Shown here in pieces: positions 28,269 to 37,866 of a stretch of 64,000 nucleotides of DNA. The translations under genes and the position numbers were made by a program. Source of the stretch: Sphingomonas abaci (GTDB lineage Bacteria; Pseudomonadota; Alphaproteobacteria; Sphingomonadales; Sphingomonadaceae). The notes under the pieces are model-generated. The model searched no databases, was not told where the DNA came from, and saw only the letters and a program-made list of their open reading frames with translations. The stretch is from contig NZ_JACHNY010000001.1 in assembly GCF_014199625.1 (NCBI RefSeq), positions 310,001 through 374,000 on the forward strand, in the 5' to 3' direction. How positions within the stretch are numbered: position 1 is the first letter of the stretch; each line of letters opens with the position of its first letter.

Positions 28269-28373
28269 GAGCGGTTCTCGCAGCCAGGCATCGATGTTCG
28301 CGCGAAGACGGGCGTCCGCGCTCAAACGCACGTCGTCAGATCGTCCCGCCTTTGCGGGATCGATCGCGGGGCT

Positions 28374-30629
28374 TCACCGCTTCCGCCCTTGATGCCGGAT
28401 GTTCCCCGGTCGTCCGCGCCGCTTCAGCACGCGCGGCGCCTTGGCCTTGCCGCCCCGCCCCTCGCTCCGCCCGGGGGCGGGCGCATAGCCTCCGCCACCG
28501 CCGCCCGGCAGGTCGAAGCGCAACGCACCCGACACCGGATTGGCATCCGCCAGCTTCAGCCGCAATCGCTGTCCCAGCGCGTAGACGTCGCCGCTGCTTT
28601 CGCCGATCAGCCGCCGCCCCGCCTCGTCGTAATGAAAATATTCCCCGCCCAGCTCGCGCACCGGCATCAGCCCGTCGCCGCCGACGCCCTCCACCGTCGC
28701 GAAGAAGCCGAAGGCCTGCACGCCGGTGATCCGCGCATCGACCTCTTCGCCGACATGTTCGGACAGATAGGCCGCGACATAGCGGTCGATCGTGTCGCGC
28801 TCCGCCTCCATCGCCCGGCGTTCGAGCTGGCTGATCCCCTCGCCGATCCGCTCCATGTCCGCCGCCTCGGGCAGCAGGCCGCCCTCGCCCAGGCCGTACG
28901 CGCCGACCAGCGCACGGTGGACGACCAGATCGGCATAGCGCCGGATCGGTGAGGTGAAATGCGCGTAGCTGCCCAGCGACAGGCCGAAATGCCCCTGGTT
29001 GGCGGGCGCGTAATAGGCCTGGGTCTGGGTGCGCAGCACCTGCTCCATCACCTGCGGGCGGAAATCGGCCTCGCCGATCCGGTCGAGGATATGGTTGAAC
29101 GTCGCCGGGCGGATCACCTGGCCCAGCGCGAAGGCGACGCCATAGGTCTCCAGATAGTCCTTCAGCGCCACCAGCTTCTCGCGCGCGGGCGCCTCGTGGA
29201 CACGGTACATGACCGGCGCCTTCTTGGCCTCCAGCGCCTTGGCGGCGGCGACGTTGGCGGCGATCATGTAATCCTCGATAAGCCGGTGGGCATCCAGCCG
29301 TTCGCGCGGCGCGACCGACAGGATGCGGCCCTTCTCGTCCAGCACCACGCGCCGCTCGGGCAGGTCGAGGTCGAGCGGCTCGCGCGCGTCGCGCGCCTTG
29401 GCGAGCGCGCGCCAGCAGTCCCAAAGCGGGCGCAGCGCCGTGTCGACCAGATCCCGGTCCCAATCGGCGGCGCCGGTGCCGTCGATCGCCGCCTGCGCCT
29501 CCTCATAGGCGATGTTCGCCGCGATCCGCACCAGCGCACGGCTGAAGCGCCAGCCCTTCAGCGCGCCGCTCTTCGTCACCTGCAAGTGACAGGCGAGCGC
29601 GGCGCGATCCTCCCCCTCCTTCAACGAACACACGTCCGCCGACAGGATCTCGGGCAGCATCGGCACGACCCGGTCGGGGAAATAGACCGAGTTGCCGCGC
29701 TTGCGCGCCTCCACGTCGAGCGGGCTGCCGGGGCGGACGTAATAGCTGACATCGGCGATCGCGACGATCGCCTTCCACCCGCCCTCGTTCGCCGGATCGT
29801 CGTCGGGCGCGGCCCAGACCGCATCGTCATGATCGCGCGCATCGGCCGGATCGATCGCGACAATCGGCAGCGACCGCAGATCCTCGCGTCCCTCGCCCGG
29901 CGGCCGCGCCGCCGAGCGGGTGGCGTCGTCCAGCACCGCATCGGAGAAGACGTCGGGAATGCGGAGCTTGTGGATCGCGATCAGCGAGAAGCTGCGCGGC
30001 GCGAACGGGTCGCCCAGTATCTCCACCACGCGCACGGTGATGCGCGGCGGCCGCCCCGCCAGTTCGCACATCACCAGATCGCCCGGCTGCGCGCCGCCAG
30101 CGTCGGAGACCGGATATTCGCGCCGATCCTTCTTCTCCACGCCGGTCAGCCACAGCCGGTCGCCCTCGCCACGCAGCACGCCCAGCACCTGTTCGGACGC
30201 GCGCGCCAGCACCTTCATCGGATGCGCGATCCAGCCGGACCCCGCCTCCTCGGTGCGCGCCAGGATACGCTGGCCGATGCCGAGCGCGCCGCGCTTGCGC
30301 TCGCGCACCCGCAGGCGCGGGGCCGGCGTCTCCGCCTCCCATTTCTCCGGCACCGCCCAGACATTGCCGCCATCGTCGACATCGGCGACCCGCAGCACCG
30401 TGACCTTAGGCACCCCGCCCATGCGGTGGAAGGCGCGGCCGCCCGCGCCGTCGATCAGCCCTTCATCGGCCATGTCCTTCAGCAACGCCTTCAGCCCGAT
30501 CTTCTGCTGGGCGGTCAGGCCGAAGGCGCGGGCGATCTCGCGCTTGCCGACGGGCATGTCGGCGGACTGGATGAAATCGAGCACCTGCTGCGCATTGGGC
30601 AGGCCGGGGGAAGGCTTTCGCATCGCCAT
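28374..30629 (-). CDS. rnr: Ribonuclease R
   Basis: RNase R is a 3'-to-5' exoribonuclease that degrades structured RNA. The 751-residue product has an N-terminal winged-helix (VGKREIARAFGLTAQQKIGL), cold-shock domains, and the RNB catalytic core with IDPADARDHDDAV supplying the metal-binding aspartates. The S1 domain reads GEEVDARITGVQAFGFFATV, and the tail is Gly/Lys/Arg-rich. The start is ATG at 30629 or 30623; further upstream the frame runs antisense-like through the K+ channel gene and is rejected. It lies 38 bp after the channel gene on the same strand. Confidence 0.92.
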   Translation of the reverse strand: MAMRKPSPGLPNAQQVLDFIQSADMPVGKREIARAFGLTAQQKIGLKALLKDMADEGLIDGAGGRAFHRMGGVPKVTVLRVADVDDGGNVWAVPEKWEAETPAPRLRVRERKRGALGIGQRILARTEEAGSGWIAHPMKVLARASEQVLGVLRGEGDRLWLTGVEKKDRREYPVSDAGGAQPGDLVMCELAGRPPRITVRVVEILGDPFAPRSFSLIAIHKLRIPDVFSDAVLDDATRSAARPPGEGREDLRSLPIVAIDPADARDHDDAVWAAPDDDPANEGGWKAIVAIADVSYYVRPGSPLDVEARKRGNSVYFPDRVVPMLPEILSADVCSLKEGEDRAALACHLQVTKSGALKGWRFSRALVRIAANIAYEEAQAAIDGTGAADWDRDLVDTALRPLWDCWRALAKARDAREPLDLDLPERRVVLDEKGRILSVAPRERLDAHRLIEDYMIAANVAAAKALEAKKAPVMYRVHEAPAREKLVALKDYLETYGVAFALGQVIRPATFNHILDRIGEADFRPQVMEQVLRTQTQAYYAPANQGHFGLSLGSYAHFTSPIRRYADLVVHRALVGAYGLGEGGLLPEAADMERIGEGISQLERRAMEAERDTIDRYVAAYLSEHVGEEVDARITGVQAFGFFATVEGVGGDGLMPVRELGGEYFHYDEAGRRLIGESSGDVYALGQRLRLKLADANPVSGALRFDLPGGGGGGYAPAPGRSEGRGGKAKAPRVLKRRGRPGNIRHQGRKR

Positions 30630-30667
30630 CAGATAGGGATGCGGGCGGCCGGCGTCATCCGCGAAGG

Positions 30668-31759
30668 TTAGGAAGCCCGCTGGATCAGCTCGATCACCAT
30701 GTCGCCGGGCTGGAGGCGCTCCGCCTCCCGGTCCCAGACGCCGAAGGCGCGGTCGCCCCGATAGAGGCGCAGGATGTGCGTGCCGACCAGCTCGCGCACG
30801 CCGCGCCCCACCTCCTCGGGACGCACCGGCCGCTCGCGCAGCTCGACCGAGCCACCGCGCGTGACCAGATCGGCGACGTAATCCGCGACGTGCGGACCAT
30901 TGGTGCATTGCGCCAGCAACTGCCCCCCGAAGCTGACCGGATTGACGATGGTCGAGGCGCCCGCATCGCGCGCTAGGTCTTCGTTCTCGATCTCGCCGAT
31001 CGCCACCGCCACGCCGGCCTGCGGCGACAGGCGGCGGACGCTGAGCACGATCAGCACCGCCGTATCGTCGCGGCCGGGCGTCACGATCACCGACTGCGCC
31101 GTCTCCACGCGTGCGATCGACAGGACGTGATTGTGGGTCGCGTCGCCCTCCACCGTGGCGATGCCCAGCTCCTCGGCCTGGCGCAGGCGGTCGGCGCGTT
31201 CGTCGATCACCACGATGCCATCGGGCGCATGGCCCCGCTCCAGCAGCTCGGCCACCGCCGCGCTGCCCGACCGGCCATAGCCGCAGACCAGGACATGCCC
31301 CTTCAACTCGCGTCGGATCAGACCCATGCGCCACCTTTCCCATCCCTGTCGCAGCATGAAGCTGTACGCGCTGCCGAGGAAGATGAGGAACACGAAGATG
31401 CGGATCGGCGTGACGACGAAGGTGTCGAACATCCGCGCCGACGGCGACACCGGCACGATGTCGCCATAGCCGACCGTGGTGACGGTGATGACCGTAAAAT
31501 AGACGATGTCGAGAAAGCCGATCGGGCCACCGCTATTGTCGCGCAGGCCATCCCGGTCGAGCCAGTGGCCGCCGAGCGCGATGCCGATCAGCAGCAGCAC
31601 CGCCGCGCCCCGGATGGCGAGCGTCGCCACCGGCCCGAGCTTGCCCGGTCGGTAGAAGCGCGGCCGCGCCACCTGCGCCGCCGCCCGCGCCGCCAATCGC
31701 CCCGGCAAGGGCGCAGGGCGATGGTGGCGATGTGGCGGGCGCCTGGGCGCAAGGGACAT
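30668..31759 (-). CDS. Potassium channel with cytoplasmic RCK/TrkA domain
   Basis: The 363-residue protein has two membrane helices flanking the pore loop with the K+ filter TVGYGD (95-100). An RCK domain with a Rossmann motif GHVLVCGYGRSG follows, then a C-terminal TrkA-C-like part. This is the single-gene tetrameric Kch/MthK type. The N-terminus is rich in Arg/His/Pro. It precedes rnr by 38 bp; a shared transcript is likely although the functions are unrelated. Confidence 0.88.
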   Translation of the reverse strand: MSLAPRRPPHRHHRPAPLPGRLAARAAAQVARPRFYRPGKLGPVATLAIRGAAVLLLIGIALGGHWLDRDGLRDNSGGPIGFLDIVYFTVITVTTVGYGDIVPVSPSARMFDTFVVTPIRIFVFLIFLGSAYSFMLRQGWERWRMGLIRRELKGHVLVCGYGRSGSAAVAELLERGHAPDGIVVIDERADRLRQAEELGIATVEGDATHNHVLSIARVETAQSVIVTPGRDDTAVLIVLSVRRLSPQAGVAVAIGEIENEDLARDAGASTIVNPVSFGGQLLAQCTNGPHVADYVADLVTRGGSVELRERPVRPEEVGRGVRELVGTHILRLYRGDRAFGVWDREAERLQPGDMVIELIQRAS

Positions 31760-31831
31760 GGCGGCTCCGGCTCGGGAATCGGCCCGCCAGACTAGGGCTT
31801 GGCGCCGATCAGGGCCAGTGGCCGCTGCGGA

Positions 31832-33289
31832 TCAGAATTCGCTCCATTCCTCCGCCGGCCGGACCATCGCGGGCAACGCCGCCGGCGGCAGCGGCCGGAC
31901 GCCCGACGCGGGCAGGACACGGCCCATCATCCCCGCCGTCGCCGCCGACATGCCATTGGTGCGGAAGCGGCTCGACTGTTCGGACAGGTTGCCGACCTCG
32001 GAGGCTAGGTTTCGCGCGGCCGCCGAGGTCTGCTCGACCATCGCCGCATTCTGCTGGGTCGAGCGGTCCATCGCGGCGATCGCGGCGGAAACCTGCGTGA
32101 TCGCGGCGGACTGCGCCTGATTGTCGGTCGCCATCGTCGCCAACAGCGTGTGGACCTGTTCGACATCGTCGGTGATGTCGACCAGCGCGCCATCGACCTT
32201 TGTCACCGCGCCCACCGCCGTTGCGATGTCGGTCTGCGTCGCGGTCAGCTGTTCGCGCGCGCGCTTCGCCTCCTCCTCGGAGCGCATGGCGAGCGCCGAC
32301 ACCAGGTCGGCAACCACCGCGAAGCCGCGCCCGGCATCGCCCGCGCGCCCCGCCTCGACCGCCGCGTTCATCGCCAGCACGCGGGTCTGGAACGCGATCT
32401 TATCGAGCCCCTCGATCACCGAATCGATGCCCTTGGCGCTGTCGGCGACGCGGCCCATCGCCTGCACCGCCTCGTCCGCCACCGCGCGACCGCCCTTGAC
32501 CGTGGCGATCGTCTCGTCCGCCCGCTCGACCGTCCGCCTGGCCGACTCGACGGAGGCGTGCAGTCGCTCGTCCATGGTGCGGGCCGAAGCGGCGGTCTGC
32601 TCCAGCGAGGCGGCATTGGTCTCGGTCCGCCGCGCCAGATCCTCCGAGGCCTGGGCGATCTCGTGCGAGCCGTTGCTGATCAGGCGCGCGCTTTCGGACA
32701 CCGCGCCGATCATCGTGCGCATGTTGGCGATCGCGCCGTTCAGGCTGTCTTTGAGCGCGGACAGGCCTCCGGGGAAATCCTCGTTGAGCGTCAGCGTCAG
32801 GTCACCGGCCGCCATCGCATCGGCAACGCGGGTGATCTGCTCGACGGCCTGCTTCTGCTGCTCCTCCAGCGTCTTGGCGACGTGGACGTCGATCAGCGAT
32901 CCACAGAAGCGGCGCGACCGGCCGTTCTGGTCGCGGACGACGCCGCCCATCGCTCGGACCCAGCGATAGCTGCCGTCGCGCGTCTTGATCTTGTAGGTCA
33001 CGTCATAGGGAACGCCGGTGTCGACCGACGCGGCGAAGACCTGCGCGACCCGCTCCGCATCCTCCGGGTGGAGGCGGTCGGACCAGGATTCGACGACGTT
33101 GGGGAAGTCGTGTTCGTCGGTGAAGCCCAGCATCTTCCGGAATTCGGCCGACCAGGTCCAGATCGTGTCGGGATGCAGTGCCTGCCCATTGGGGAACACC
33201 GCGTCCCACAGTCCGACGCCGCACGTGGTCAGCAGCATGTCGTGCCATTCCAGCGCGCGCTGCCGATCCCTGCCGATAACCTGGATCAT
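31832..33289 (-). CDS. Soluble methyl-accepting chemotaxis protein with PAS domain
   Basis: The 485-residue protein has no membrane segment. An N-terminal PAS domain (about 10-140, with [15 protein letters not shown] and [19 protein letters not shown]) is followed by a coiled-coil signalling domain with the hairpin tip [20 protein letters not shown]. It likely senses a cytoplasmic ligand or redox state and signals to CheA. No che or flagellar genes are nearby, so its partners are elsewhere. The ATG at 33289 follows GGGGTGATAGG. A perfect TATAAT (33319-33324) lies 30 bp upstream, without a clear -35. Confidence 0.85.
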   Translation of the reverse strand: MIQVIGRDRQRALEWHDMLLTTCGVGLWDAVFPNGQALHPDTIWTWSAEFRKMLGFTDEHDFPNVVESWSDRLHPEDAERVAQVFAASVDTGVPYDVTYKIKTRDGSYRWVRAMGGVVRDQNGRSRRFCGSLIDVHVAKTLEEQQKQAVEQITRVADAMAAGDLTLTLNEDFPGGLSALKDSLNGAIANMRTMIGAVSESARLISNGSHEIAQASEDLARRTETNAASLEQTAASARTMDERLHASVESARRTVERADETIATVKGGRAVADEAVQAMGRVADSAKGIDSVIEGLDKIAFQTRVLAMNAAVEAGRAGDAGRGFAVVADLVSALAMRSEEEAKRAREQLTATQTDIATAVGAVTKVDGALVDITDDVEQVHTLLATMATDNQAQSAAITQVSAAIAAMDRSTQQNAAMVEQTSAAARNLASEVGNLSEQSSRFRTNGMSAATAGMMGRVLPASGVRPLPPAALPAMVRPAEEWSEF

Positions 33290-33381
33290 CCTATCACCCC
33301 GTTTGACCAAATAGCTCCATTATAGAAGCCGGCATGGCCAAGCGGGGCGGCCCTACGCAAAAGAGCCGCCGCATCGCCCGA

Positions 33382-34914
33382 TCAATAGGCGCGGCCGATC
33401 AGCACCCGCTCCACCGCCGGCGCGCCGGTGAAGACGCAGGGGCCGTCGTCGCACCCGGTCTGACCCAGCGGCGCGTTGCGGATCGTCAGCTTCAGCGCCT
33501 TGATGCGCTCGACCACCGCCTCCAGCTCGGCGCCGGTCGGGCGCGACCAGCGGACATCGACCCAGCCGGGGTTCGTCACGCCCTCGGCGAAATGCGCCTC
33601 CACCGCCGCCCAGTTGTCGAGCGGCACGATCTGCGCGCGCAGCGCCTCGGTCGAGCGGGCGAGCAGCCCCGACTGGATTTCCGCCAGGAGCGCCGCCGCC
33701 GTGTCGACCAGCGCGCCCCGCGGCATGACCCGGCTGTCGAGCTTGCCGTCCTCGCGGTACAGCCGGTCGCGGCGGATCACCGAGACATTGCCGCCGGCCA
33801 CGTCCCGGCCGCCGACCTCGATCACGATCGGCGCGCCCTTCTTCACCCACCCCCAGCGCTTGGTCGCGGCCTTGGCGGGCTTCAGGTCGAGCAGCGCGCG
33901 CACCGGCTCGCCCAGCGCGGACAGCGCCGCCAGTTCCTTCTGCAGGTCGCGGCAGTAATCGACGATCGCCTGGTCCTCGGGCTGGTCGCGCAGCATCGGG
34001 ACGATCACCACCTGCCACGGCGCGATGCGCGGGGGCACGCACAGGCCGTCGTCATCGCCATGCACCATGATGACGCCGCCGATCATCCGCGTCGACACGC
34101 CCCAGCTCGTCGTGTTCGCCAGTTCCAGCTCGCCGCTGGCGTTCTGGAAGCGGATATTCTGCGCGCTGGCGAAGTTGGTGCCGAGGAAGTGGCTGGTGCC
34201 GGCCTGAAGCGCCTTGCCGTCCTGCATCATCGCCTCGATCGAATAGGTCGCGACGGCGCCGGGGAAGCGTTCATTCTCCGGCTTCTCGCCGGTGACGACA
34301 TGCATCGCCAGACAAGTCTCGGCGAATTCGCGGTAGACCTCCAGCATCTTCAGCGTCTCCGCGCGCGCCTCCTCGGCGCTGGCATGGGCGGTATGCCCCT
34401 CCTGCCAGAGGAATTCGGCGGTGCGCAGGAACATGCGCGTCCGCATCTCCCAGCGGACGACGTTCGCCCACTGGTTGATCAGGACCGGCAGGTCGCGCCA
34501 CGACTGGACCCAGCGCGAAAAGGCGGTGCCGATCACCGTCTCCGAGGTCGGGCGCACGACCAGCGGCTCTTCCAGCTTCGCGGCGGGGTCGGGCATCAGC
34601 CCGCCCTTGCCGTCCGGCACCAGGCGGTGATGGGTGACGACCGCCATCTCCTTCGCGAAGCCGTCGACATGCTCGGCCTCCTTCTCGAAATAGGAGAGCG
34701 GGATGAACAGCGGGAAATAGCAATTCTCGTGCCCGGTTGCCTTGATCCGGTCGTCGAGCAGGCGCTGGATGCGCTCCCAGATACCATAGCCCCAGGGGCG
34801 GATGACCATGCAGCCCCTCACGCCGGATTCCTCAGCCAGGTCGGCCTCGGCGATGACGGATTGATACCAGGCGGCGAAATCCGCCTCGCGGGTGACGGGG
34901 AGCGCGTGCTTCAT
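33382..34914 (-). CDS. proS: Prolyl-tRNA synthetase, archaeal/Thermus type
   Basis: ProRS charges tRNA-Pro with proline. The 510-residue protein has class II features: motif 2 region RPTSETVIGTAFSRW, RWEMRTRMFLRTAEFLWQEG and the proline-specific loop, then an anticodon-binding domain (VVIVPMLRDQPEDQAIVDY). It ends with the ProS-type-3 C-terminal domain finishing in Tyr (LIGRAY). It lacks the large editing insertion of E. coli ProRS and matches the Thermus/archaeal branch. The C-terminal region keeps only two of the four zinc Cys (TGCDDGPC), so zinc binding is doubtful. It is divergent from the DMT transporter. Confidence 0.93.
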   Translation of the reverse strand: MKHALPVTREADFAAWYQSVIAEADLAEESGVRGCMVIRPWGYGIWERIQRLLDDRIKATGHENCYFPLFIPLSYFEKEAEHVDGFAKEMAVVTHHRLVPDGKGGLMPDPAAKLEEPLVVRPTSETVIGTAFSRWVQSWRDLPVLINQWANVVRWEMRTRMFLRTAEFLWQEGHTAHASAEEARAETLKMLEVYREFAETCLAMHVVTGEKPENERFPGAVATYSIEAMMQDGKALQAGTSHFLGTNFASAQNIRFQNASGELELANTTSWGVSTRMIGGVIMVHGDDDGLCVPPRIAPWQVVIVPMLRDQPEDQAIVDYCRDLQKELAALSALGEPVRALLDLKPAKAATKRWGWVKKGAPIVIEVGGRDVAGGNVSVIRRDRLYREDGKLDSRVMPRGALVDTAAALLAEIQSGLLARSTEALRAQIVPLDNWAAVEAHFAEGVTNPGWVDVRWSRPTGAELEAVVERIKALKLTIRNAPLGQTGCDDGPCVFTGAPAVERVLIGRAY

Positions 34915-34958
34915 GGTCGCGGCTGGTAGCGCGGCTTCCGGCGCGCGTCACCCCCGCT

Positions 34959-35924
34959 GTGGATGCGTCGGGGTCGCCAAGCGCCGGCCTGCCCGCTACC
35001 GCCCTGCCCGTGACCCAATCCGCTTCGCATCACGACTCCCTGCTGCCCGCGATCGGCCTGCGCCTATTGTCGGTGCTGCTGTTCGCCGGAATGAATGCCA
35101 GCATCAAGCTGGCGCAACAGGGCGGCGCGGCACTGGGCGAGATCCTGTTCTTTCGCCAGTTCGGCGCGGCCGTGCTGGTGACCGCGGTGATCGCCGCCGG
35201 GCCGGGCCTTGGCACGATCCGCACGCAACGGCTGGGCGCGCACGTCACCCGCGCAACCGTCGGCGTGATCAGCATGGCCTTCACCTTCGCCGCGCTGATC
35301 GCGCTGCCGCTAGCGGAAGCGACGACGATCGCCTTCACCGCGCCGATCTTCGCGACCGTGATGGGGGCGCTGGTGCTGGGCGAGCCGACTGGGTGGAAGC
35401 GTTGGGCGGCGGTGGCGGCGGGCTTCGCCGGCGTGCTGATCGTGGTGCAGCCGGGCGGCCATGCCATTCCGCTGACGGGCGGGCTGTACGGGCTGACCGC
35501 CGCCTTCCTGACCGCGATCGTCTTCATCCTGCTGCGCCAGATCGGCCGGACCGAAAGGGCGCAGACCACGGTCTGGTGGTTTTCGGTCCTGTCGCTGCTG
35601 CCGCTGGGGATCGTCTTCGCCCTCGAGGTCCACGCCCTGCCCGCTCGCACTTGGACGAGGCTGGCGATGGTGGGGCTGTTCGGCGGCGGCGCGCAGCTGG
35701 CCATGACCAGCTCGCTGCGGCGCGGCGCGGTGTCGCTGGTGGTGCCGTTCGACTATACGTCGCTGCTCTGGGCGAGCCTGCTCGGCTGGTGGCTGTTCGG
35801 CACGGTCCCGCGCGAGACGACCTTTCTGGGCGCGCCGATCATCATCCTCAGCGGCCTCTACATCGTCTGGCGCGAACATGTCCGCCGCCGCGAACGGACC
35901 GCCGCCGCGATCACGCCCGACTGA
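34959..35924 (+). CDS. DMT superfamily (EamA) transporter
   Basis: The 321-residue protein has about ten membrane helices in two EamA repeats: GLRLLSVLLFAGMNASIKLA starts the first and GGLYGLTAAFLTAIVFILLR the second. GALVLGEPTGWKRWAAVAAG is the characteristic end of a repeat. The exported metabolite is unknown. Start choice is uncertain between ATG 34959 and GTG 35010. Its 3' end overlaps the convergent CcdC-like gene by 14 bp. Confidence 0.82.
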   Translation: MDASGSPSAGLPATALPVTQSASHHDSLLPAIGLRLLSVLLFAGMNASIKLAQQGGAALGEILFFRQFGAAVLVTAVIAAGPGLGTIRTQRLGAHVTRATVGVISMAFTFAALIALPLAEATTIAFTAPIFATVMGALVLGEPTGWKRWAAVAAGFAGVLIVVQPGGHAIPLTGGLYGLTAAFLTAIVFILLRQIGRTERAQTTVWWFSVLSLLPLGIVFALEVHALPARTWTRLAMVGLFGGGAQLAMTSSLRRGAVSLVVPFDYTSLLWASLLGWWLFGTVPRETTFLGAPIIILSGLYIVWREHVRRRERTAAAITPD

Positions 35925-36417
35925 GCGTCGCCGCCGCCAGCAGCCGGCGGCCGCGCAGGAACATCTCCAGCCGCTGCGTCGCGATCAGCCCCAGGGCCAG
36001 CGCCATCAGCGCGTCGGTGACCGTCCACAGGTCGAGATGCAGCCACACCGCTCCATCGCGCGCGCCCTGGCGCAACAGGATGAGGGCCAGGATGAACAAC
36101 GTCGCGGCGGGCGACGAGGTCTGGCGCAGCGCATGGCTGTCGGGATCGACGCGGATCGTCATCATCCGCCCGCGCTGCCAGCCGAGCGCAGCGCCGAGCG
36201 CCAGCGCGATCCCGCACCAGAGCCAGCCCGTACCCGAGGGCGGTCGCTCCGTCAGGACGAACGCCACCAGCGCGGCGTAGAAGGCGGGCAGCATCCACAG
36301 CCGCTCCAGCCGCAACAGCGTCTCGCGCCGCATCCCTCGCCAGCGGAAGGCGAGGACGATCGCGAGGATGAATCCGGTGATCGCATAGCTGATCAGCGTG
36401 GCGGGCGGCTGATCCAC
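35911..36417 (-). CDS. CcdC-like (DUF1453) membrane protein
   Basis: The 168-residue protein has about five membrane segments. Between them is a polar segment RGRMMTIRVDPDSHALRQTSSPAA, which resembles the CcdC/DUF1453 family. In Bacillus CcdC is linked to cytochrome c maturation, but the family's role in proteobacteria is not settled. It starts 3 bp after the stop of the CE2 esterase gene, so the two form an operon. Its end overlaps the convergent DMT gene. Confidence 0.65.
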   Translation of the reverse strand: MDQPPATLISYAITGFILAIVLAFRWRGMRRETLLRLERLWMLPAFYAALVAFVLTERPPSGTGWLWCGIALALGAALGWQRGRMMTIRVDPDSHALRQTSSPAATLFILALILLRQGARDGAVWLHLDLWTVTDALMALALGLIATQRLEMFLRGRRLLAAATLSRA

Positions 36418-36420
36418 GGC

Positions 36421-37512
36421 TCAGCGCCGCCAGAGCGACGGATGCGCGTCGACATAGCCGGCGACCGCATCGGCGATGCGCCGATCGTCGGCGACCGTGG
36501 GATGGCTGTTGCACCCGTTGAAGCTCAAGCCGTCGAGCGTCGCGAAGCCGATATTGGCGATCCCCTCGCCGCGAAGCCGCTCGACCACCTTGCCCGCCTC
36601 CGCAGCGACTTCGCCCTCCGCCCTGTCGGTCGCCCAGACGAAGAGGTGCGCGCGCGGATTGGCCCGGTGCAGGTCGCGCAGAAAGGCGGCGTAGCGAGTT
36701 TCATAATCGCGGCGCAGCGCGGCACGGTCGGCCCAGGCCTCGTCCGGGTGCAGCGGCGTCGAGAAGTCGTTGGTGCCCAGCGCCACGACGTAAAGCTGCG
36801 GCTGCCAGCCGCGATCGTTGGCGCCATGATCATGGTCGAACAGCGTATAGCGATAGGCGATCGGCAGCGGGTCGGCGGCGAAACCGTTATAGTTACGCAC
36901 CACGCCGCGCCCGGAGATCGCATTGACCCGGTAGTCGGCATCGTAGCGGCGGCTCACTTGTCCTGCGATCCCCTGCGACGTGTCGGTGGTGTCCCAGACC
37001 TGGTCCGGCGTGCAGGCCTGGCCGTCGGCGGTGTTGCCATAGCCGACCGTGTGCGAGTCGCCGATGAACTCGATTCTTCGCGCACGCGACCGCACCGGCA
37101 AGGGATGACGGGCAAAGACGCCGCCCAGCGACGTCGGCCCCGCCTGGCTTTCGCTGGCCACCTCGACGCGCAGGCGATGCGCGCCCTTGCCGAGACCAGT
37201 CAGGCGGTAAAGGCCGGGTTTGGGCTTGACCAGCGTGGCCACCGGCTTGCCATCGACCAGGATGTGGAGGCGGACGTCGCCCGGGCCAAGGCGCAGGTCG
37301 GCACCATCATCGGCGAAGCCTGCCTCGATATAACTGCCCGGCCATTGCCGGCGGAGCCCATCGCCCTCGACGATCCCGCGGCCGCCGATATGCAAGGGGA
37401 CGGGTTTGCCTTGCGGCTCCGTGGCGGCGACCGGCGCGATCCGGACCGGGCCGGGCAAGGCCGCGCCCGTCGTCATCACCGTCAGCGCCACGCCACCCAG
37501 GATTCGATTCAT
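36421..37512 (-). CDS. CE2-type SGNH carbohydrate esterase, secreted
   Basis: The 363-residue protein has a signal peptide (about residues 1-30), an N-terminal jelly-roll domain of about 110 residues, then an SGNH hydrolase domain. Block I is IEFIGDSHTVGYGN (Ser153), block III is ALGTNDFS and block V is NSHPT (His337). This two-domain layout is that of carbohydrate esterase family 2, which removes acetyl groups from xylan or mannan side chains. The actual substrate is inferred. It heads a two-gene operon with the CcdC-like gene and is divergent from the SemiSWEET gene. Confidence 0.82.
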   Translation of the reverse strand: MNRILGGVALTVMTTGAALPGPVRIAPVAATEPQGKPVPLHIGGRGIVEGDGLRRQWPGSYIEAGFADDGADLRLGPGDVRLHILVDGKPVATLVKPKPGLYRLTGLGKGAHRLRVEVASESQAGPTSLGGVFARHPLPVRSRARRIEFIGDSHTVGYGNTADGQACTPDQVWDTTDTSQGIAGQVSRRYDADYRVNAISGRGVVRNYNGFAADPLPIAYRYTLFDHDHGANDRGWQPQLYVVALGTNDFSTPLHPDEAWADRAALRRDYETRYAAFLRDLHRANPRAHLFVWATDRAEGEVAAEAGKVVERLRGEGIANIGFATLDGLSFNGCNSHPTVADDRRIADAVAGYVDAHPSLWRR

Positions 37513-37602
37513 GACCCGCCGGTCCCCCTATTCGTCGTCCGGCGACCACGTTGGCGACAGGACAGGTTCGGATCAATAGCGTGCGGCAGGCTTTCTACCG
37601 CG

Positions 37603-37860
37603 ATGAAAGATCGTCATCTCCTCATCCTGGGTTGGGTCGCGACCGCGACCGCCGTGGCCATGTACCTGTCCTATATCGACCAAATCCGCCTCAATCTCGC
37701 CGGCGAGAAGGGCTCGATCCTGCAACCGCTCGCCGCCGTCGTGAACTGCTCGCTCTGGGTTGCCTATGGCCTGCTGCGCGAGAAACGCGACTGGCCGATC
37801 GTCTTCGCCAATGCGCCGGGCGTCCTGCTGGGCGCTATCACGCTGGCGACCGCGCTGTAG
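37603..37860 (+). CDS. SemiSWEET sugar transporter
   Basis: The 85-residue protein has three membrane helices, the size of a SemiSWEET protomer, which dimerises to carry sugars. Conserved family parts are VAMYLSYIDQIRLNLAGEKG, LQPLAAVVNCSLWVAYGL and DWPIVFANAPGVLLG. The usual PQ pair is replaced by DQ, as in other members of this branch. The start ATG is at 37603; a much longer open frame upstream is antisense to the esterase and is rejected. It converges with the coiled-coil gene 6 bp away. Confidence 0.82.
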   Translation: MKDRHLLILGWVATATAVAMYLSYIDQIRLNLAGEKGSILQPLAAVVNCSLWVAYGLLREKRDWPIVFANAPGVLLGAITLATAL

Positions 37861-37866
37861 ATTGGG

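Noticed and set aside
26373..28331. 652-codon open frame antisense to the ABC exporter
   Set aside because: High GC gives long antisense frames; the translation is Arg/Asp/Gly/His-rich without domains, while the plus strand encodes a complete ABC protein.
28336..28373. Terminator for RNase R
   Set aside because: A short CCCGC/GCGGG hairpin is present but has no T-run and is too weak to call.
30630..31343. 240-codon N-terminal extension of RNase R
   Set aside because: It overlaps the K+ channel coding sequence on the same strand in another frame and has no RNase R homology.
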